The notes beneath the pieces are model-generated. The model saw only the letters and a program-made list of their open reading frames with translations, ran no database searches and was not told the origin of the DNA. 64,000 bases of DNA from Desulfovibrio psychrotolerans (GTDB lineage: Bacteria > Desulfobacterota > Desulfovibrionia > Desulfovibrionales > Desulfovibrionaceae). Both the position numbers and the translations under genes were made by a program. This document shows, piece by piece, positions 27,996 to 36,970 of the stretch (within the stretch, counting starts at the first letter, position 1; the number at the start of each line of letters is the position of its first letter). The stretch lies in assembly GCF_013340305.1 (NCBI RefSeq), contig NZ_BLVP01000008.1:1-64000 (forward strand). The letters are read 5' to 3'.

Positions 27996-28341
27996 TCTCT
28001 GTATGCTCCACAAGGTATGCATCGCCATCGCGGACAACGGCGACAAGATCAAAACGGCTTGGGCTGTTCCACAGGCCGGACGCGGTAAGAAAATGCTGCG
28101 CCGCAAGGACCAGGGTGCGCCGCTTGGCCGGGGTGAGTGCCTCTGCGGGGCTTTGCAGCGCGCCGCGTGACCGGGTTTTCACTTCCACAAACACGATGGT
28201 GGCTTCTTTGCGGCAGATAATATCCAGCTCCAGCCTGCCGTGCCTCCAGTTGCGGTGCACAATGCGGTAACCGCGCGAGGCCAGATGGCGGGCAGCGGCG
28301 TCTTCTCCGTCCGTGCCGGTAACAAGGTGGCGCGCTGTCAT
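27937..28341 (-). CDS. yraN: YraN family (UPF0102) endonuclease-like protein (134 aa)
   Basis: Small protein with a restriction-endonuclease-like fold: G-E-D-A-A-A-R-H-L, then L-E-L-D-I-I and V-F-V-E-V-K-T-R (an E-V-K variant of the PD-(D/E)xK core). Function unresolved; often found beside rnhB and rsmI, as here. Its 3' end overlaps the rsmI start. Confidence 0.9.
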   Translation of the reverse strand: MTARHLVTGTDGEDAAARHLASRGYRIVHRNWRHGRLELDIICRKEATIVFVEVKTRSRGALQSPAEALTPAKRRTLVLAAQHFLTASGLWNSPSRFDLVAVVRDGDAYLVEHTENAFDLSEPVGGGNTAWQPW

Positions 28342-28476
28342 AGAGGTGTTGCCCTGAAAAAGCCCATAAGGGTAAACATGTTGCCGTATTGTCGCAAAAA
28401 ATGAAAGGCCTGTTTATATGGCACCATCCGTGACCCTAGGCAGCGAAGACAGGCCATTATCGCGCCGTGCTTCCCG

Positions 28477-29259
28477 TCATTTCGTAACCGCCTGCGGCGA
28501 TGCTGCCTGCCAGCAGTCGGCCAGCATGCCTTGCGATATCTGCGTACCGGAGGGTTCCGGGCGCACCTTGGCAAAGGTAAGCCGGTGCATGCGGCACGGG
28601 CCGTGCTGCACTATGGTGGCAATGTGGTCCTGTGTGCCGTAGCCTTTATGCCCGGCAAAGCCGTATGCGGGGTAGCGGCGGTCCAGACTGTGCATGAGCC
28701 TGTCGCGGAAGGTTTTGGCAATTATGGAGGCGGCGGATATGGCCGGAACGCGCAGGTCGCCTTTAATAATTGCCGCCTGCGGTACGGCCTTTTGCACAGC
28801 TAGTTGCGCGGTCTGCTGCTGGCCGGAATCCCCCCGGAAGCGAAAACTGCAGGCAAGGTGGTCGGGAATGGCGTGGTTGCCGTCCACGGCCAGAAAGGCC
28901 GGAGGCACGCGCAGGGCGCATATGGCGCGATGCATGGCGAGAAACGTGGCTTGCAGAATGTTCACCCGGTCTATTTCGGCAGGCCACGCAATGCCCAGAC
29001 CCCATGCCAAGGCCTGCTGCCGGATGAGGGGATAAAGGGCTTCGCGCCGTGCCTCTGTGAGCTTTTTGGAATCGGTCAGTCCCTCAAGGGTGTGGTCGGG
29101 GGGCAGAATGCACGCACCGGCCACAACAGGTCCGGCAAGGCAGCCGCGTCCGGCCTCGTCCACGCCTGCAAAGGGAGTGGGCCAGCCCTGCCACGGAATA
29201 TCGTCATGACCTTCCAGCAGAGAGAGGGAAAGGGCGGTGGGGCGTTTTCTCGGAGCCAT
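28477..29259 (-). CDS. rnhB: ribonuclease HII (260 aa)
   Basis: Removes RNA from RNA-DNA hybrids. G-V-D-E-A-G-R-G at 32-39 holds catalytic Asp34 and Glu35; D-S-K-K-L, V-D-G-N-H and S-I-I-A-K-T-x-R-D complete the family pattern. ATG 29259 is the likeliest start; ATG 29304 is also possible and neither has a strong Shine-Dalgarno. A terminator and rplS lie upstream on the same strand. Confidence 0.95.
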   Translation of the reverse strand: MAPRKRPTALSLSLLEGHDDIPWQGWPTPFAGVDEAGRGCLAGPVVAGACILPPDHTLEGLTDSKKLTEARREALYPLIRQQALAWGLGIAWPAEIDRVNILQATFLAMHRAICALRVPPAFLAVDGNHAIPDHLACSFRFRGDSGQQQTAQLAVQKAVPQAAIIKGDLRVPAISAASIIAKTFRDRLMHSLDRRYPAYGFAGHKGYGTQDHIATIVQHGPCRMHRLTFAKVRPEPSGTQISQGMLADCWQAASPQAVTK

Positions 29260-29388
29260 GCGGGCCTGCTTGTGAGCGTTCCGGTTGGTTTGTCTTGGGG
29301 GCATGCGGGCTGGGCCGATTGTAGCCAGTGTTGCGCAGGAATGGCAAGGCCGCAAGCGACATGGCAGTGCGCCTGTGCAGACACGCAA

Positions 29389-29419
29389 AAAAGGGGCTGG
29401 CAGCGCGCCAGCCCCTTTT
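29389..29419 (-). terminator. terminator downstream of rplS
   Basis: AAAAGGGGCTGGC / GCCAGCCCCTTTT stem of 13 bp; on the minus strand it is followed by a run of Ts. It closes the ribosomal operon before rnhB. Confidence 0.85.
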
Positions 29420-29459
29420 GCAAGCTCGTTTAAGCTCGGAACAACAGCCGGAACGCTGC

Positions 29460-29807
29460 TTACCAGCGGTTCTTGGGCTTGATGCGGGCAGCCTTACCCT
29501 TAAGGTTGCGCAGGTAGTAGAGACGGCTGCGGCGTACGCGGCCTTCCTGCACTACCTCAATACGCTCGATGGAGGGGGAGTGCATGGGGAACACGCGCTC
29601 AACGCCCACGCCGTCGGAGGTCTTGCGTACGGTGAAGGTGGCATCGGTGGTGCCGTTGCTGATGCGGATAACTGCACCCTGGAAAATCTGGATGCGTTCC
29701 TTCTCGCCTTCGATGATGCGCAGGTGAACCTTTATGGTGTCGCCGGAGTTGAACTTCGGCAGGTCAATGCGCATCTGTTCACGTTCAATCTTCTGAATAG
29801 CATTCAT
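29460..29807 (-). CDS. rplS: 50S ribosomal protein L19 (115 aa)
   Basis: Typical L19: [30 protein letters not shown]-x-H-S-P and R-R-S-R-L-Y-Y-L-R. Start ATG 29807 with GGGGA upstream. Last gene of the ffh-rpsP-khpA-rimM-trmD-rplS run. Confidence 0.97.
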   Translation of the reverse strand: MNAIQKIEREQMRIDLPKFNSGDTIKVHLRIIEGEKERIQIFQGAVIRISNGTTDATFTVRKTSDGVGVERVFPMHSPSIERIEVVQEGRVRRSRLYYLRNLKGKAARIKPKNRW

Positions 29808-29889
29808 GGTATAATCCCCTTTGGCCTGATTTTTCGCAACACGGGTTCCGTGGGGTTTGCGTTCGATTGTTCTGTTCCGGAGCGGTTCC

Positions 29890-31167
29890 CTACAAGGCAT
29901 CGCCCAATATCCGATCAATGATGATGGCTGCCGCTGTCCGTACGGAAAGGTGGTTATAGCCATCAAGGTATCGCACGGGTCGCAGTATTCCGTCGCATTG
30001 CTCCAGAACCTGCGGGGCGAGACCGTGGGCCGTACCGAACAGGAGCAGCACCGGGCGGTCGGCCAGCAGGGTGCGCACATCGCCCACATGCATGTTGCCC
30101 GCCCCTCTGGCGCTCGTCGCCACCAGCAACGGGTTTTGCCCGGTACGTTCCGAAATATCCTTCACGGCGTCCTCAATAAGACGGACTCCGCGAATAATCT
30201 GCAAGGCCTCGCCCCTGTCGGGGTTGGCTGCGGTCCCCGGGCCGGTTACCCAGTGGTTCAGCAGCTCGGCCAGCATGCGCTGCTGGTCTTCAATGGGAGT
30301 GGTAATGTAGTACCCTCCCAGACCATAGGTGCATGAACAGCGGCCTATATCGTGGATATCGAGGTTTGTCAAAGAAACAGCGACAGATTTTTTCTCTTTG
30401 TTTACAACAGGATAGTGAACAAGAGCGCAAAAGAGGTTTTTTCCGATGCGTCTGCGGCGTTCTTTCTTCAATATTTCCAGGTCATTGGAATTAAGAGCCG
30501 CTTCGTGCAAAATATCAGGCCTGCTGTGCAGGGTGGTGATGAGCGACTTCTCGCGCCGCCATGCTGCCACGCGCCCGTGGTCGCCGGATTTGAGCACGTC
30601 CGGCACCTCCAGACCCTCAAAAACATCGGGGCGGGTGTAGTGGGGGTATTCCAGCAGACCTGCGGAAAAGCTTTCCTCTTCGCCGGAATCCTCGTGTCCC
30701 ATGAACCCCGGAACAAGTCGGGCCGCCGCCTCCATGACACACAGGGCTGCTGTCTCCCCGCCGTTAAGCACGTAGTCGCCCACAGAAACAGGCTCTATGG
30801 GGAAGAGGCTTTCCAGCCGTGCGTCAAAGCCCTCGTACCGCCCGCAGATGATGGTAACATTCTTCTCCTGCGCCAGTTCCCGTGCAAAGGACTGGGTGAA
30901 GGGGCGCCCTTTGGGGGCCATCATCAGAATACGTCCGGGGCTCTCCACGCTGCGCAGGGCGCGGGCCAGAGGTTCCGGCATCATGACCATGCCGGGTCCG
31001 CCGCCGTAGGGACGGTCATCCACCGTGCTGTGCCGGTCTGCGGTAAAGTGCCGGGGATTGCGAAAATCCACGGAAACAAGTCCGGCAGCACAGCCTTTTG
31101 CCATGAGCCCGCAGGAGAGGGCGGAGTCGAAGAACTCCGGAAAGAGCGAGACAATGGTGAATTGCAT
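29890..31167 (-). CDS. trmD: TrmD fused to a C-terminal RNA methyltransferase domain (425 aa)
   Basis: Residues 1-240 are tRNA (guanine37-N1)-methyltransferase: Y-G-G-G-P-G-M at 54-60, G-R-Y-E-G-F-D at 109-115, and the knot segment G-D-Y-V-L-N-G-G-E at 130-138. Residues 245-425 are a second SPOUT-type domain of the Methyltrn_RNA_4 kind (A-L-V-H-Y-P-V, then D-I-A/G-R-x-x-x-T-Y-x-x-x-x-Y-Y-I-T-T-P). Normal TrmD is about 250 aa, so this is a real fusion. ATG 31167 matches the family N-terminus [10 protein letters not shown]. The second target RNA is unknown. Confidence 0.93.
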   Translation of the reverse strand: MQFTIVSLFPEFFDSALSCGLMAKGCAAGLVSVDFRNPRHFTADRHSTVDDRPYGGGPGMVMMPEPLARALRSVESPGRILMMAPKGRPFTQSFARELAQEKNVTIICGRYEGFDARLESLFPIEPVSVGDYVLNGGETAALCVMEAAARLVPGFMGHEDSGEEESFSAGLLEYPHYTRPDVFEGLEVPDVLKSGDHGRVAAWRREKSLITTLHSRPDILHEAALNSNDLEILKKERRRRIGKNLFCALVHYPVVNKEKKSVAVSLTNLDIHDIGRCSCTYGLGGYYITTPIEDQQRMLAELLNHWVTGPGTAANPDRGEALQIIRGVRLIEDAVKDISERTGQNPLLVATSARGAGNMHVGDVRTLLADRPVLLLFGTAHGLAPQVLEQCDGILRPVRYLDGYNHLSVRTAAAIIIDRILGDAL

Positions 31168-31177
31168 GTGTGACCGG

Positions 31178-31708
31178 CTACTCGCCGCCGAGGTAAAGTT
31201 CCAGCAGCCCTTCAGGCGGGGCAATGGTGACGAAGCCGCCTTCCACATCTATTTCCGCCACAAATTCTTCCGTGGCGGGAAAGAGCACTTCCTTGCCTTC
31301 CGGCGTGCGGATAACCCACACCTCGGAATCAGCAATAAACTGGAAATCCTCTATGTGTCCCAGCAAGTTTCCGTCTGCAAGGCGCACCGCCAGCCCTTCC
31401 AGCTGGTAGAGATACACCTCGTGGTCGTCCGGTTCCGGCAGGGTGTCTTCAGGTATGAGAACCTGCACGTTGCGCAGGGCTTCCGCACAGTTCCGGTCGC
31501 GGCAGCCTTCCAGCAACAACAGTTCGCGCCCCTGATGGGTGCGCGAAGAGACCACCCCGTGTCGGGCGGGTTTTGCCTTTCCTTTCTGCAGCCACACGGC
31601 ATCTTTGAGAAGTAAAGGGGAGTCTGCGTAGTATTCAACGCAGACTTCCCCCCGTATACCATGTGGTTTGACAATCAGGCCAATCTGTATAAGTCGACTT
31701 TCAGTCAT
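31178..31708 (-). CDS. rimM: 16S rRNA processing protein RimM (176 aa)
   Basis: 30S maturation factor that binds S19. N-terminal G-L-I-V-K-P-H-G-I-R-G-E-V motif and the C-terminal PRC-barrel with L-F-P-A-x-x-E-F-V-x-x-I-D. Located 10 bases before trmD and 15 bases after khpA. Confidence 0.94.
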   Translation of the reverse strand: MTESRLIQIGLIVKPHGIRGEVCVEYYADSPLLLKDAVWLQKGKAKPARHGVVSSRTHQGRELLLLEGCRDRNCAEALRNVQVLIPEDTLPEPDDHEVYLYQLEGLAVRLADGNLLGHIEDFQFIADSEVWVIRTPEGKEVLFPATEEFVAEIDVEGGFVTIAPPEGLLELYLGGE

Positions 31709-31723
31709 CCGCCCTGCAAAGCG

Positions 31724-31957
31724 CTACTCCAGAATTTCCAGAACAGAGCGCTTTTTGGCTTTGGTGGAGGCGGCACCGAGGATGGTGCGCATCGCGCGGG
31801 CTGTGCGCCCCTGCTTGCCGATAACCTTGCCAAGGTCTTCCTTGGCTACCTTGAGTTCAAGAACAGAGGTCTGCTCTCCCTCAACCTCAGCCACGGAGAC
31901 TGCGTCGGGGTTGTCCACAAGCGATTTCGCGATGTACTCAACCAGATCCTTCAACAC
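31724..31957 (-). CDS. khpA: KH-domain RNA-binding protein KhpA (77 aa)
   Basis: Single type II KH domain with the [14 protein letters not shown] signature. Conserved between rpsP and rimM in many bacteria; binds RNA, possibly with a KhpB partner. Complete, typical length. Confidence 0.93.
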   Translation of the reverse strand: MLKDLVEYIAKSLVDNPDAVSVAEVEGEQTSVLELKVAKEDLGKVIGKQGRTARAMRTILGAASTKAKKRSVLEILE

Positions 31958-32034
31958 GGCTCACCTCCAGTCGTTGTTCAGCAGGATGTCAGCAACAGGT
32001 GAGCTGCCCAGGCAGGTTGTCATGAACAGAAGGC

Positions 32035-32271
32035 TTACTTGGCTTGCTTGAGCAGGGCACGAACGGTGTCGGTAGGTTCCGCGCCTTCGTCCAGCCACTT
32101 CTGAATTTTGTCCATGTCAATCTTGATCTCGGCAGGCTCGACCATGGGGTTGTAGAAGCCCAGGTATTCAAGGGGACGTCCATCGCGACGGGACTGATTG
32201 TTCATCGCCACGACACGGTAGAATGCACGCTTCTTGTTGCCCATACGGGTCAGTCTGAGTTTTACGGCCAT
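32035..32271 (-). CDS. rpsP: 30S ribosomal protein S16 (78 aa)
   Basis: Starts [11 protein letters not shown] and contains F-Y-R-V-V-A and G-x-Y-N-P. ATG 32271 with GGGAG upstream matches the family N-terminus exactly. Lies between ffh and khpA. Confidence 0.97.
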   Translation of the reverse strand: MAVKLRLTRMGNKKRAFYRVVAMNNQSRRDGRPLEYLGFYNPMVEPAEIKIDMDKIQKWLDEGAEPTDTVRALLKQAK

Positions 32272-32369
32272 CTCGGTTACTCCCATTATATGATGTAATA
32301 ATATGGTTTTCTCCGCAAAGCGCAAGCGGAAAGAAAGCTCGCGCTTTCCGGGTGTTGTTCATGCCGGGG

Positions 32370-33959
32370 CTATTTCTTTTTGCGCCCCTGCTTCTTTTTC
32401 ATTTTTTCTTTCTTGCGCGCATCGCGTTTTTTCTTCAGATCGTCCTTGGACATTGCCGGGGCGGCAGAATCTGCGCCCATGCCGGGGTAGCCCATACCGG
32501 GCATTCCCTGCATGGCTTGCAGGGCATCAAGGTTGGACATGCCGCCCATGCCTCCCATTCCACCCATGCCGGAGGCACCGGGCAGACCGGGTTTGCCGCT
32601 CATGCCCGGAATATTGGGCATGTTGGGCATGGCAGGCATTTTGCCTTTTTTGCCTTTCTTTCCGCCCCCCATCATCTGCTTCATCATCATGCGCATCTGC
32701 GCGAAGCTTTTGATGAGGTTGTCAACGTCCTGAACCTGCATGCCACAGCCGCCCGCGATGCGCTTCTTGCGGCTGGGGTTGATGAGGTCCGGATTGCGTC
32801 GTTCCTGATCCGTCATCGAGTTTATTATGGACTCAATGCGGTTCATTTCCTTATCCGGCACGTGCAGGTCGCCGAGCTTGTCGCGCAGCTTGCCCATGCC
32901 GGGGATAAGCTTGAGAATGCCTTCCAGAGAGCCTAGCTTGCGCATGCGGCGCATCTGGGTTCGGAAGTCGTCGAAGTCGAATTCGGCCTTTTGCATCTTT
33001 TGGGCCATGGCTTCGGCTTCTTCCTGCGTGACCTCAGCCTGCGCTTTTTCCACAAGGGTGAGCACGTCGCCCATGCCGAGGATACGCCCGGCGATGCGGT
33101 CCGGGTGGAAGACTTCAAGATCCGAAATTTTTTCGCCCATCCCGACAAACTTCACTGAAGTGCCGGTAACGGTCTTGATGGAAAGGGCTGCGCCGCCGCG
33201 GGCATCGCCGTCCATCTTGGTCAGCACGGCACCCGTGAGGCCGAGCTTGGCGTTAAAGGCTTCCGCCACTGTCACCGCGTCCTGACCAGTCATGGCATCT
33301 GCCACGAACAGGATTTCCTGCGGGTTAAGGGCAGATTTCATGGCCACCAGCTCGTTCATGAGCTGTTCGTCCACATGCAGGCGGCCCGCTGTATCCAGTA
33401 TCACCACGTTGCACTGCTGCTCGCGGGCATCTGCATAGGCGGCTGTGGCTATGTCCACCGGGTTCATCTGCGTGGTGGAGGCAAAGGCCGGAATGCCCAG
33501 CTGTTTGGCCAGCGTGTGCAGCTGGTCAATGGCGGCGGGGCGGTAGACGTCTGCGGGCACAAGGTAGGGCTTCATCTTCTGCTTGCGCAGGTAGTTGGCA
33601 AGCTTGGCGGAAGACGTGGTCTTACCGGAGCCCTGCAGGCCCACCATCATAATCACATAGGGCTGCTTGCCGCGCAGGTCCAGCCCCGTGGTGCCGCCGC
33701 CCAGAAGGTCCACAAGCTCGTCATGGACAATCTTGATGACCTGCTGCGCGGGGTTAACACCCTTGAGCACTTCCTGACCGAGACAACGTTCGCGGACACG
33801 GTCAGTGAATTGCTTCACCACCTTGAAGTTGACGTCCGCTTCCAGCAGGGCAAGGCGAACCTCGCGCAGGCCCTCCTGCACGTTTTCCTCGTTCAGGGTC
33901 TTCTGACCGCTGAACTTCTTGAAGACAGAGTTCAGTCTGTCGGAGAGAGTTTCAAACAT
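32370..33959 (-). CDS. ffh: signal recognition particle protein Ffh (529 aa)
   Basis: Cotranslational targeting GTPase. N domain (1-85), G domain with G-L-Q-G-S-G-K-T-T at 107-115, D-T-A-G-R and T-K-M-D-G-D, and a methionine-rich M domain from about 300. After the usual end (about 440) it carries an unusual tail of about 90 residues: repeated G-M-G-G, P-N-M-P, G-M-P-G-M and then a Lys/Arg-rich end. Longer than the usual 450-aa Ffh. First gene of the ribosomal run. Confidence 0.96.
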   Translation of the reverse strand: MFETLSDRLNSVFKKFSGQKTLNEENVQEGLREVRLALLEADVNFKVVKQFTDRVRERCLGQEVLKGVNPAQQVIKIVHDELVDLLGGGTTGLDLRGKQPYVIMMVGLQGSGKTTSSAKLANYLRKQKMKPYLVPADVYRPAAIDQLHTLAKQLGIPAFASTTQMNPVDIATAAYADAREQQCNVVILDTAGRLHVDEQLMNELVAMKSALNPQEILFVADAMTGQDAVTVAEAFNAKLGLTGAVLTKMDGDARGGAALSIKTVTGTSVKFVGMGEKISDLEVFHPDRIAGRILGMGDVLTLVEKAQAEVTQEEAEAMAQKMQKAEFDFDDFRTQMRRMRKLGSLEGILKLIPGMGKLRDKLGDLHVPDKEMNRIESIINSMTDQERRNPDLINPSRKKRIAGGCGMQVQDVDNLIKSFAQMRMMMKQMMGGGKKGKKGKMPAMPNMPNIPGMSGKPGLPGASGMGGMGGMGGMSNLDALQAMQGMPGMGYPGMGADSAAPAMSKDDLKKKRDARKKEKMKKKQGRKKK

Positions 33960-34230
33960 CAGTGCTCCGCGTAAAAGACATAAGAGCAGGTTCGGTAATA
34001 GAGTCCGGCGTGAAAGTCAAGGGTCCGTTTCTGTTTGTCAAGGGGAAAGGGAGGCGTTGTTGGGGGAAAATGCACGCGCGGCAGCGGGCAGGCGGGTTGC
34101 AGCGCCAAGGCGTTTTCGGGTGCACGTGCCAAAGCGGAGCGACGCGAACCGACACAAATGTGCTCAGGAGCAGGGGTAAGGGCGGGGTGTTCTGGGCGTC
34201 CTCACGGCAGAAGGGCGCCGCGCAGAACCG

Positions 34231-34464
34231 CTACCCGCAGGCCCGGTGTTCGTCAAGCTGGCGGGCTATCCAAACCTTGATGATTGCCTGCCGGGTAATG
34301 CCCAGACGCTGCGCCTCGCGATCCAGTTCTTCCACCATCCATGCGGGGAAATCCACGTTCACCCTGCGTATCTCACGATTGGGGCGGCTTGCCCTGTCCA
34401 GATCAAGGTGTGCGGAGATATCCGCGCCCTCTTCAAAGGCGTTGTCAAATTCATGCGCTTTCAT
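34231..34464 (-). CDS. brnA: BrnA-like antitoxin (77 aa)
   Basis: Antitoxin of a BrnTA type II system. The C-terminal half is a ribbon-helix-helix domain: R-R-V-N-V-D-F-P-A-W-M-V-E-E-L-D-R-E-A, then G-I-T-R-Q-A-I-I-K-V-W. Follows the toxin gene with a 14-base overlap, the normal brnT-brnA order. Family members repress their own operon. Confidence 0.85.
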   Translation of the reverse strand: MKAHEFDNAFEEGADISAHLDLDRASRPNREIRRVNVDFPAWMVEELDREAQRLGITRQAIIKVWIARQLDEHRACG

Positions 34465-34714
34465 ACCACATTACCTCCTGCAACCGGGCACGGCGAACAG
34501 AAATGATGCGGGTTGCCCTGCCCCGTCTGGTGATGACGGCGGACCAGTGCTTCCCGTCCATGCGGCCGATGACAAGGCATCGCGGCTCGTCATCGGTGTG
34601 GGCGGGGATTTCCAGCAGGTCGGGGTCATCCCACAGCGCCTGCGCGGCTTCAAAATCGATGCCGTGCTTGTGCGCGTTTATCCGGCTTTTCTGCTCGTCG
34701 TATTCAAAAAGCAT
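34451..34714 (-). CDS. brnT: BrnT-like ribonuclease toxin (87 aa)
   Basis: DUF497/BrnT toxin, a RelE-like ribonuclease. Hallmarks: F-E-Y-D-x-x-K-S-x-x-N-x-x-K-H-G-I-D-F, D-E-P-R at 43-46, I-G and I-S-V-R-R-A at the end. First gene of the pair. Complete and apparently intact. Confidence 0.88.
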   Translation of the reverse strand: MLFEYDEQKSRINAHKHGIDFEAAQALWDDPDLLEIPAHTDDEPRCLVIGRMDGKHWSAVITRRGRATRIISVRRARLQEVMWYESA

Positions 34715-34763
34715 ATAATTATGGTATATAAACAGCGCAAAGAGTCAAGGGGCATATACCGCT

Positions 34764-34814
34764 AAAAAATATGCGGCTGCATACCATGCTTTGCTCATGA
34801 TGGTACGCAGCCGC
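34764..34814 (-). terminator. terminator after the aminotransferase
   Basis: Long stem GCGGCTGC-x-TACCAT / ATGGTA-x-GCAGCCGC; on the minus strand it is followed by ATATTTTTTAG. It separates the aminotransferase from the BrnTA promoter. Confidence 0.85.
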
Positions 34815-34839
34815 AGAAAAGGCGTTTGGAGCGGGCGGG

Positions 34840-36021
34840 TTATCCCCGGGCCCTGCGGAACCCTTCCGCCGCGCGTTCTATCACGTCCTCGCCCACGCAG
34901 AAGGTAAGACGGAAGTGGCCGGGGCCGCCGAATCCGCTGCCGGGAACGGCCAGAATCTTTTCTTCCATAAGGCGCTGGCAGAAGGCCACATCGTCGCCGC
35001 CGGGGGCCTTGGGGAAGAAGTAGAAGGCCCCCTTGGGCATGAGGAAATCGTATCCCGCATCGCGCAGCACACGGGCCATGACATTGCGGCGTTTTTCATA
35101 AATACCCGCGTCCACCTGCGCGTGCAGTGCCGCTTTGAGCAGGTGCTGGCCGATGACCGGCGGGTTTACAAAGCCGAGGATGCGGTTAGTGAGCATAAGG
35201 CCCGCCATGAGCCTGCCCCGGTCCGGCATACGGGGAGAGAGGCACACATAGCCCACCCGTTCGCCCGCCAGCGAAAGGTTTTTGGAAAAGGAAGAGAGCA
35301 CCACGGCGTAGTCATACAGCGGCAGAACGCTCGGCACCTCCACGCCGTCAAAGGCGAGAAAGCGGTATGGTTCGTCGGAGACAAGGAAAACGGGGCGGCC
35401 GTATTCGCGGCTCTTGGCGTCCAGAAGGGCGGCAAGGGCTTCTATTTCCTGCCTGCCGTATACGGTGCCCGTGGGATTGTTGGGCGAGTTGATGATAACC
35501 GCGCGGGTCTTGGGCGTCATGGCGGCAGCAATGGCGTCCACGTCCAGTTCAAAGGTGTCCGGCTTGGACATGGCCGCCTTGAACGAAACCTGATGGTTGG
35601 AGGTATAGAACCCGTACTCCACAAAATAGGGAGCCACGCCCACCACCTCGTCACCCGGTTCGGTCACGGCGCGGAAAAAGGCATTCATGGCACCGGCGGC
35701 ACCGCAGGAGATGAGGCAGTCATCTGCGGAAACGTCCACGCCCTGTTCCTTTGCCACCAGATCAGCGATTATCTGGCGCGCCCACGGAAACCCGCCGTTG
35801 GGCATGTAGCCGAAGGCGAAGGGCTCTTGCGCGGAATCCGCCAGTTCATGCAGTATGTCGCCCACCTGAGCAGGCGCGGGCACGTCCGGGTTGCCAAGGC
35901 TGAAGTCGCACACCGCGTCTGCGCCGTACTGCTTTTTCATGGCGATGCCGGCTTCGAACATTTTGCGGATCCACGAGGAATTTTCGATGAACCCGGAAAT
36001 CTGCTGGGAAAGAAGCGTCAT
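34840..36021 (-). CDS. class I pyridoxal-phosphate aminotransferase (393 aa)
   Basis: Transaminase of the aspartate/alanine aminotransferase group. N-N-P-T-G at 181-185, D-E-P-Y at 216-219, and the Schiff-base Lys247 in S-S-F-S-K-N-L-S-L-A-G-E-R. ATG 36021 has AGAGG upstream; the open frame to 36306 is upstream noise. Substrate cannot be read with certainty (aspartate, alanine or aromatic). Divergent from the methionine operon. Confidence 0.9.
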   Translation of the reverse strand: MTLLSQQISGFIENSSWIRKMFEAGIAMKKQYGADAVCDFSLGNPDVPAPAQVGDILHELADSAQEPFAFGYMPNGGFPWARQIIADLVAKEQGVDVSADDCLISCGAAGAMNAFFRAVTEPGDEVVGVAPYFVEYGFYTSNHQVSFKAAMSKPDTFELDVDAIAAAMTPKTRAVIINSPNNPTGTVYGRQEIEALAALLDAKSREYGRPVFLVSDEPYRFLAFDGVEVPSVLPLYDYAVVLSSFSKNLSLAGERVGYVCLSPRMPDRGRLMAGLMLTNRILGFVNPPVIGQHLLKAALHAQVDAGIYEKRRNVMARVLRDAGYDFLMPKGAFYFFPKAPGGDDVAFCQRLMEEKILAVPGSGFGGPGHFRLTFCVGEDVIERAAEGFRRARG

Positions 36022-36242
36022 GGAATACCTCTGAAACGGTCTTCTTGGTTGCTGGGGAGGCGGTGCAGGCCGTTGCACGCCGCATGGATGCGTTATGTAT
36101 ATGTTTGGATAGGGCAAGCCGTGCGCAATGTCCAGATGCTCCGCACAAGGATATGCGGTGCGCCTCAGGCGGTGTAATTGCCCCGATGACGGCAATACCC
36201 GTGCTTGACGTGAACGGACGGATAGATTATCAAGAATGAAAA

Positions 36243-36360
36243 TCATTAAGAAGGCGCGAGAGACCTGGCTCGTTGACCGCCTAGCAACCTGACAGCCCGC
36301 CCGCATGTGCGGTGCCGGCCCAAGGTGCTACTGCCAGCCCGGTTCCGGGACCGATGAGGA
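36243..36360 (+). promoter_or_regulatory. SAM riboswitch (S-box class)
   Basis: The core matches the SAM-I layout: outer P2 GGCG/CGCC with a kink-turn (GAGAGA / TGAC), CTGGCTCGTTGACC, conserved GCAACC, a small P3 hairpin, then AAGGTGCTA-x-TGCCAGC and a terminal CGATGAGG. TCATT near the start can pair with GATGA at the end to form P1. The 3' strand runs into GAGGA, the Shine-Dalgarno of the ORF at 36369, so ligand binding would probably block translation. Downstream genes make methionine, the expected target. Confidence 0.82.
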
Positions 36361-36368
36361 AATACGCC

Positions 36369-36608
36369 ATGACCCCTCTCACAGCCTCAATTCTCCCCCT
36401 TGCAGACGCTTCCCTGCCGCATGTGCTGGCCTCTTCACTGGTGGCTGCCGTGCTCGGCCTTGCTGCCGCCGTGCTGGGAATAGCCGCTGCCGCCTCCCGT
36501 CCGCAGGCCCAGCCTGTTCCCGTGCGCGTGCCGCGCCGCAGTGCGCCTTCCCGCCATGAAGGTGGCGGACGTGGCGAAGAATCTCCCTTCGGGCGGCGAA
36601 TGCCCTAA
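36369..36608 (+). CDS. small membrane protein behind the SAM riboswitch (79 aa)
   Basis: Starts at ATG 36369, 9 bases after AGGA, which lies inside the riboswitch 3' end. Residues about 18-42 form one membrane helix rich in Ala, Leu and Val; the C-terminus is Pro/Arg/Gly-rich. No family recognised. It is the first translated frame of the methionine operon and may be a leader peptide or a genuine small membrane protein. Confidence 0.55.
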   Translation: MTPLTASILPLADASLPHVLASSLVAAVLGLAAAVLGIAAAASRPQAQPVPVRVPRRSAPSRHEGGGRGEESPFGRRMP

Positions 36609-36970
36609 GGGCCCCGTGCCCGCATAACGCGCCCTTCCTGCCGGAAGCCCCGGCGCGTTGCTCTCTCCCTGCGCAAACAAATACGCTTCTACGGAATGAC
36701 GCCCATATCTCCCCATGCCGGGAGAAATGGTGTAGGCTGTCCGTATTCCTGTCCGGTCTTGATTGGTCCAGACCGGGCTGGCACGGCGTATCGGGTTTTA
36801 TCCGGCGGCATCCGGTCTTCTCCGGTTCCCGGTACCGATACTCCTGGGCCAGATGCTGGCAGCCAAAACGCCGTATATATGGCCGTATGACCAACCTCGG
36901 CCTGCCACGGCAGCCACGGCCAGCCAAGGATACACAAGGCGGACAAGAACAACCGCATAACGAGAACATC
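36609..36970. other. spacer before metX with a long hairpin
   Basis: Contains a strong stem at 36625-36659 (AACGCGCC / GGCGCGTT with an inner CTTCC / GGAAG). There is no T-tract after it, so it may be a processing or attenuation structure rather than a terminator. The second half is rich in CCGG/GGCC motifs. No gene seen. Confidence 0.5.
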
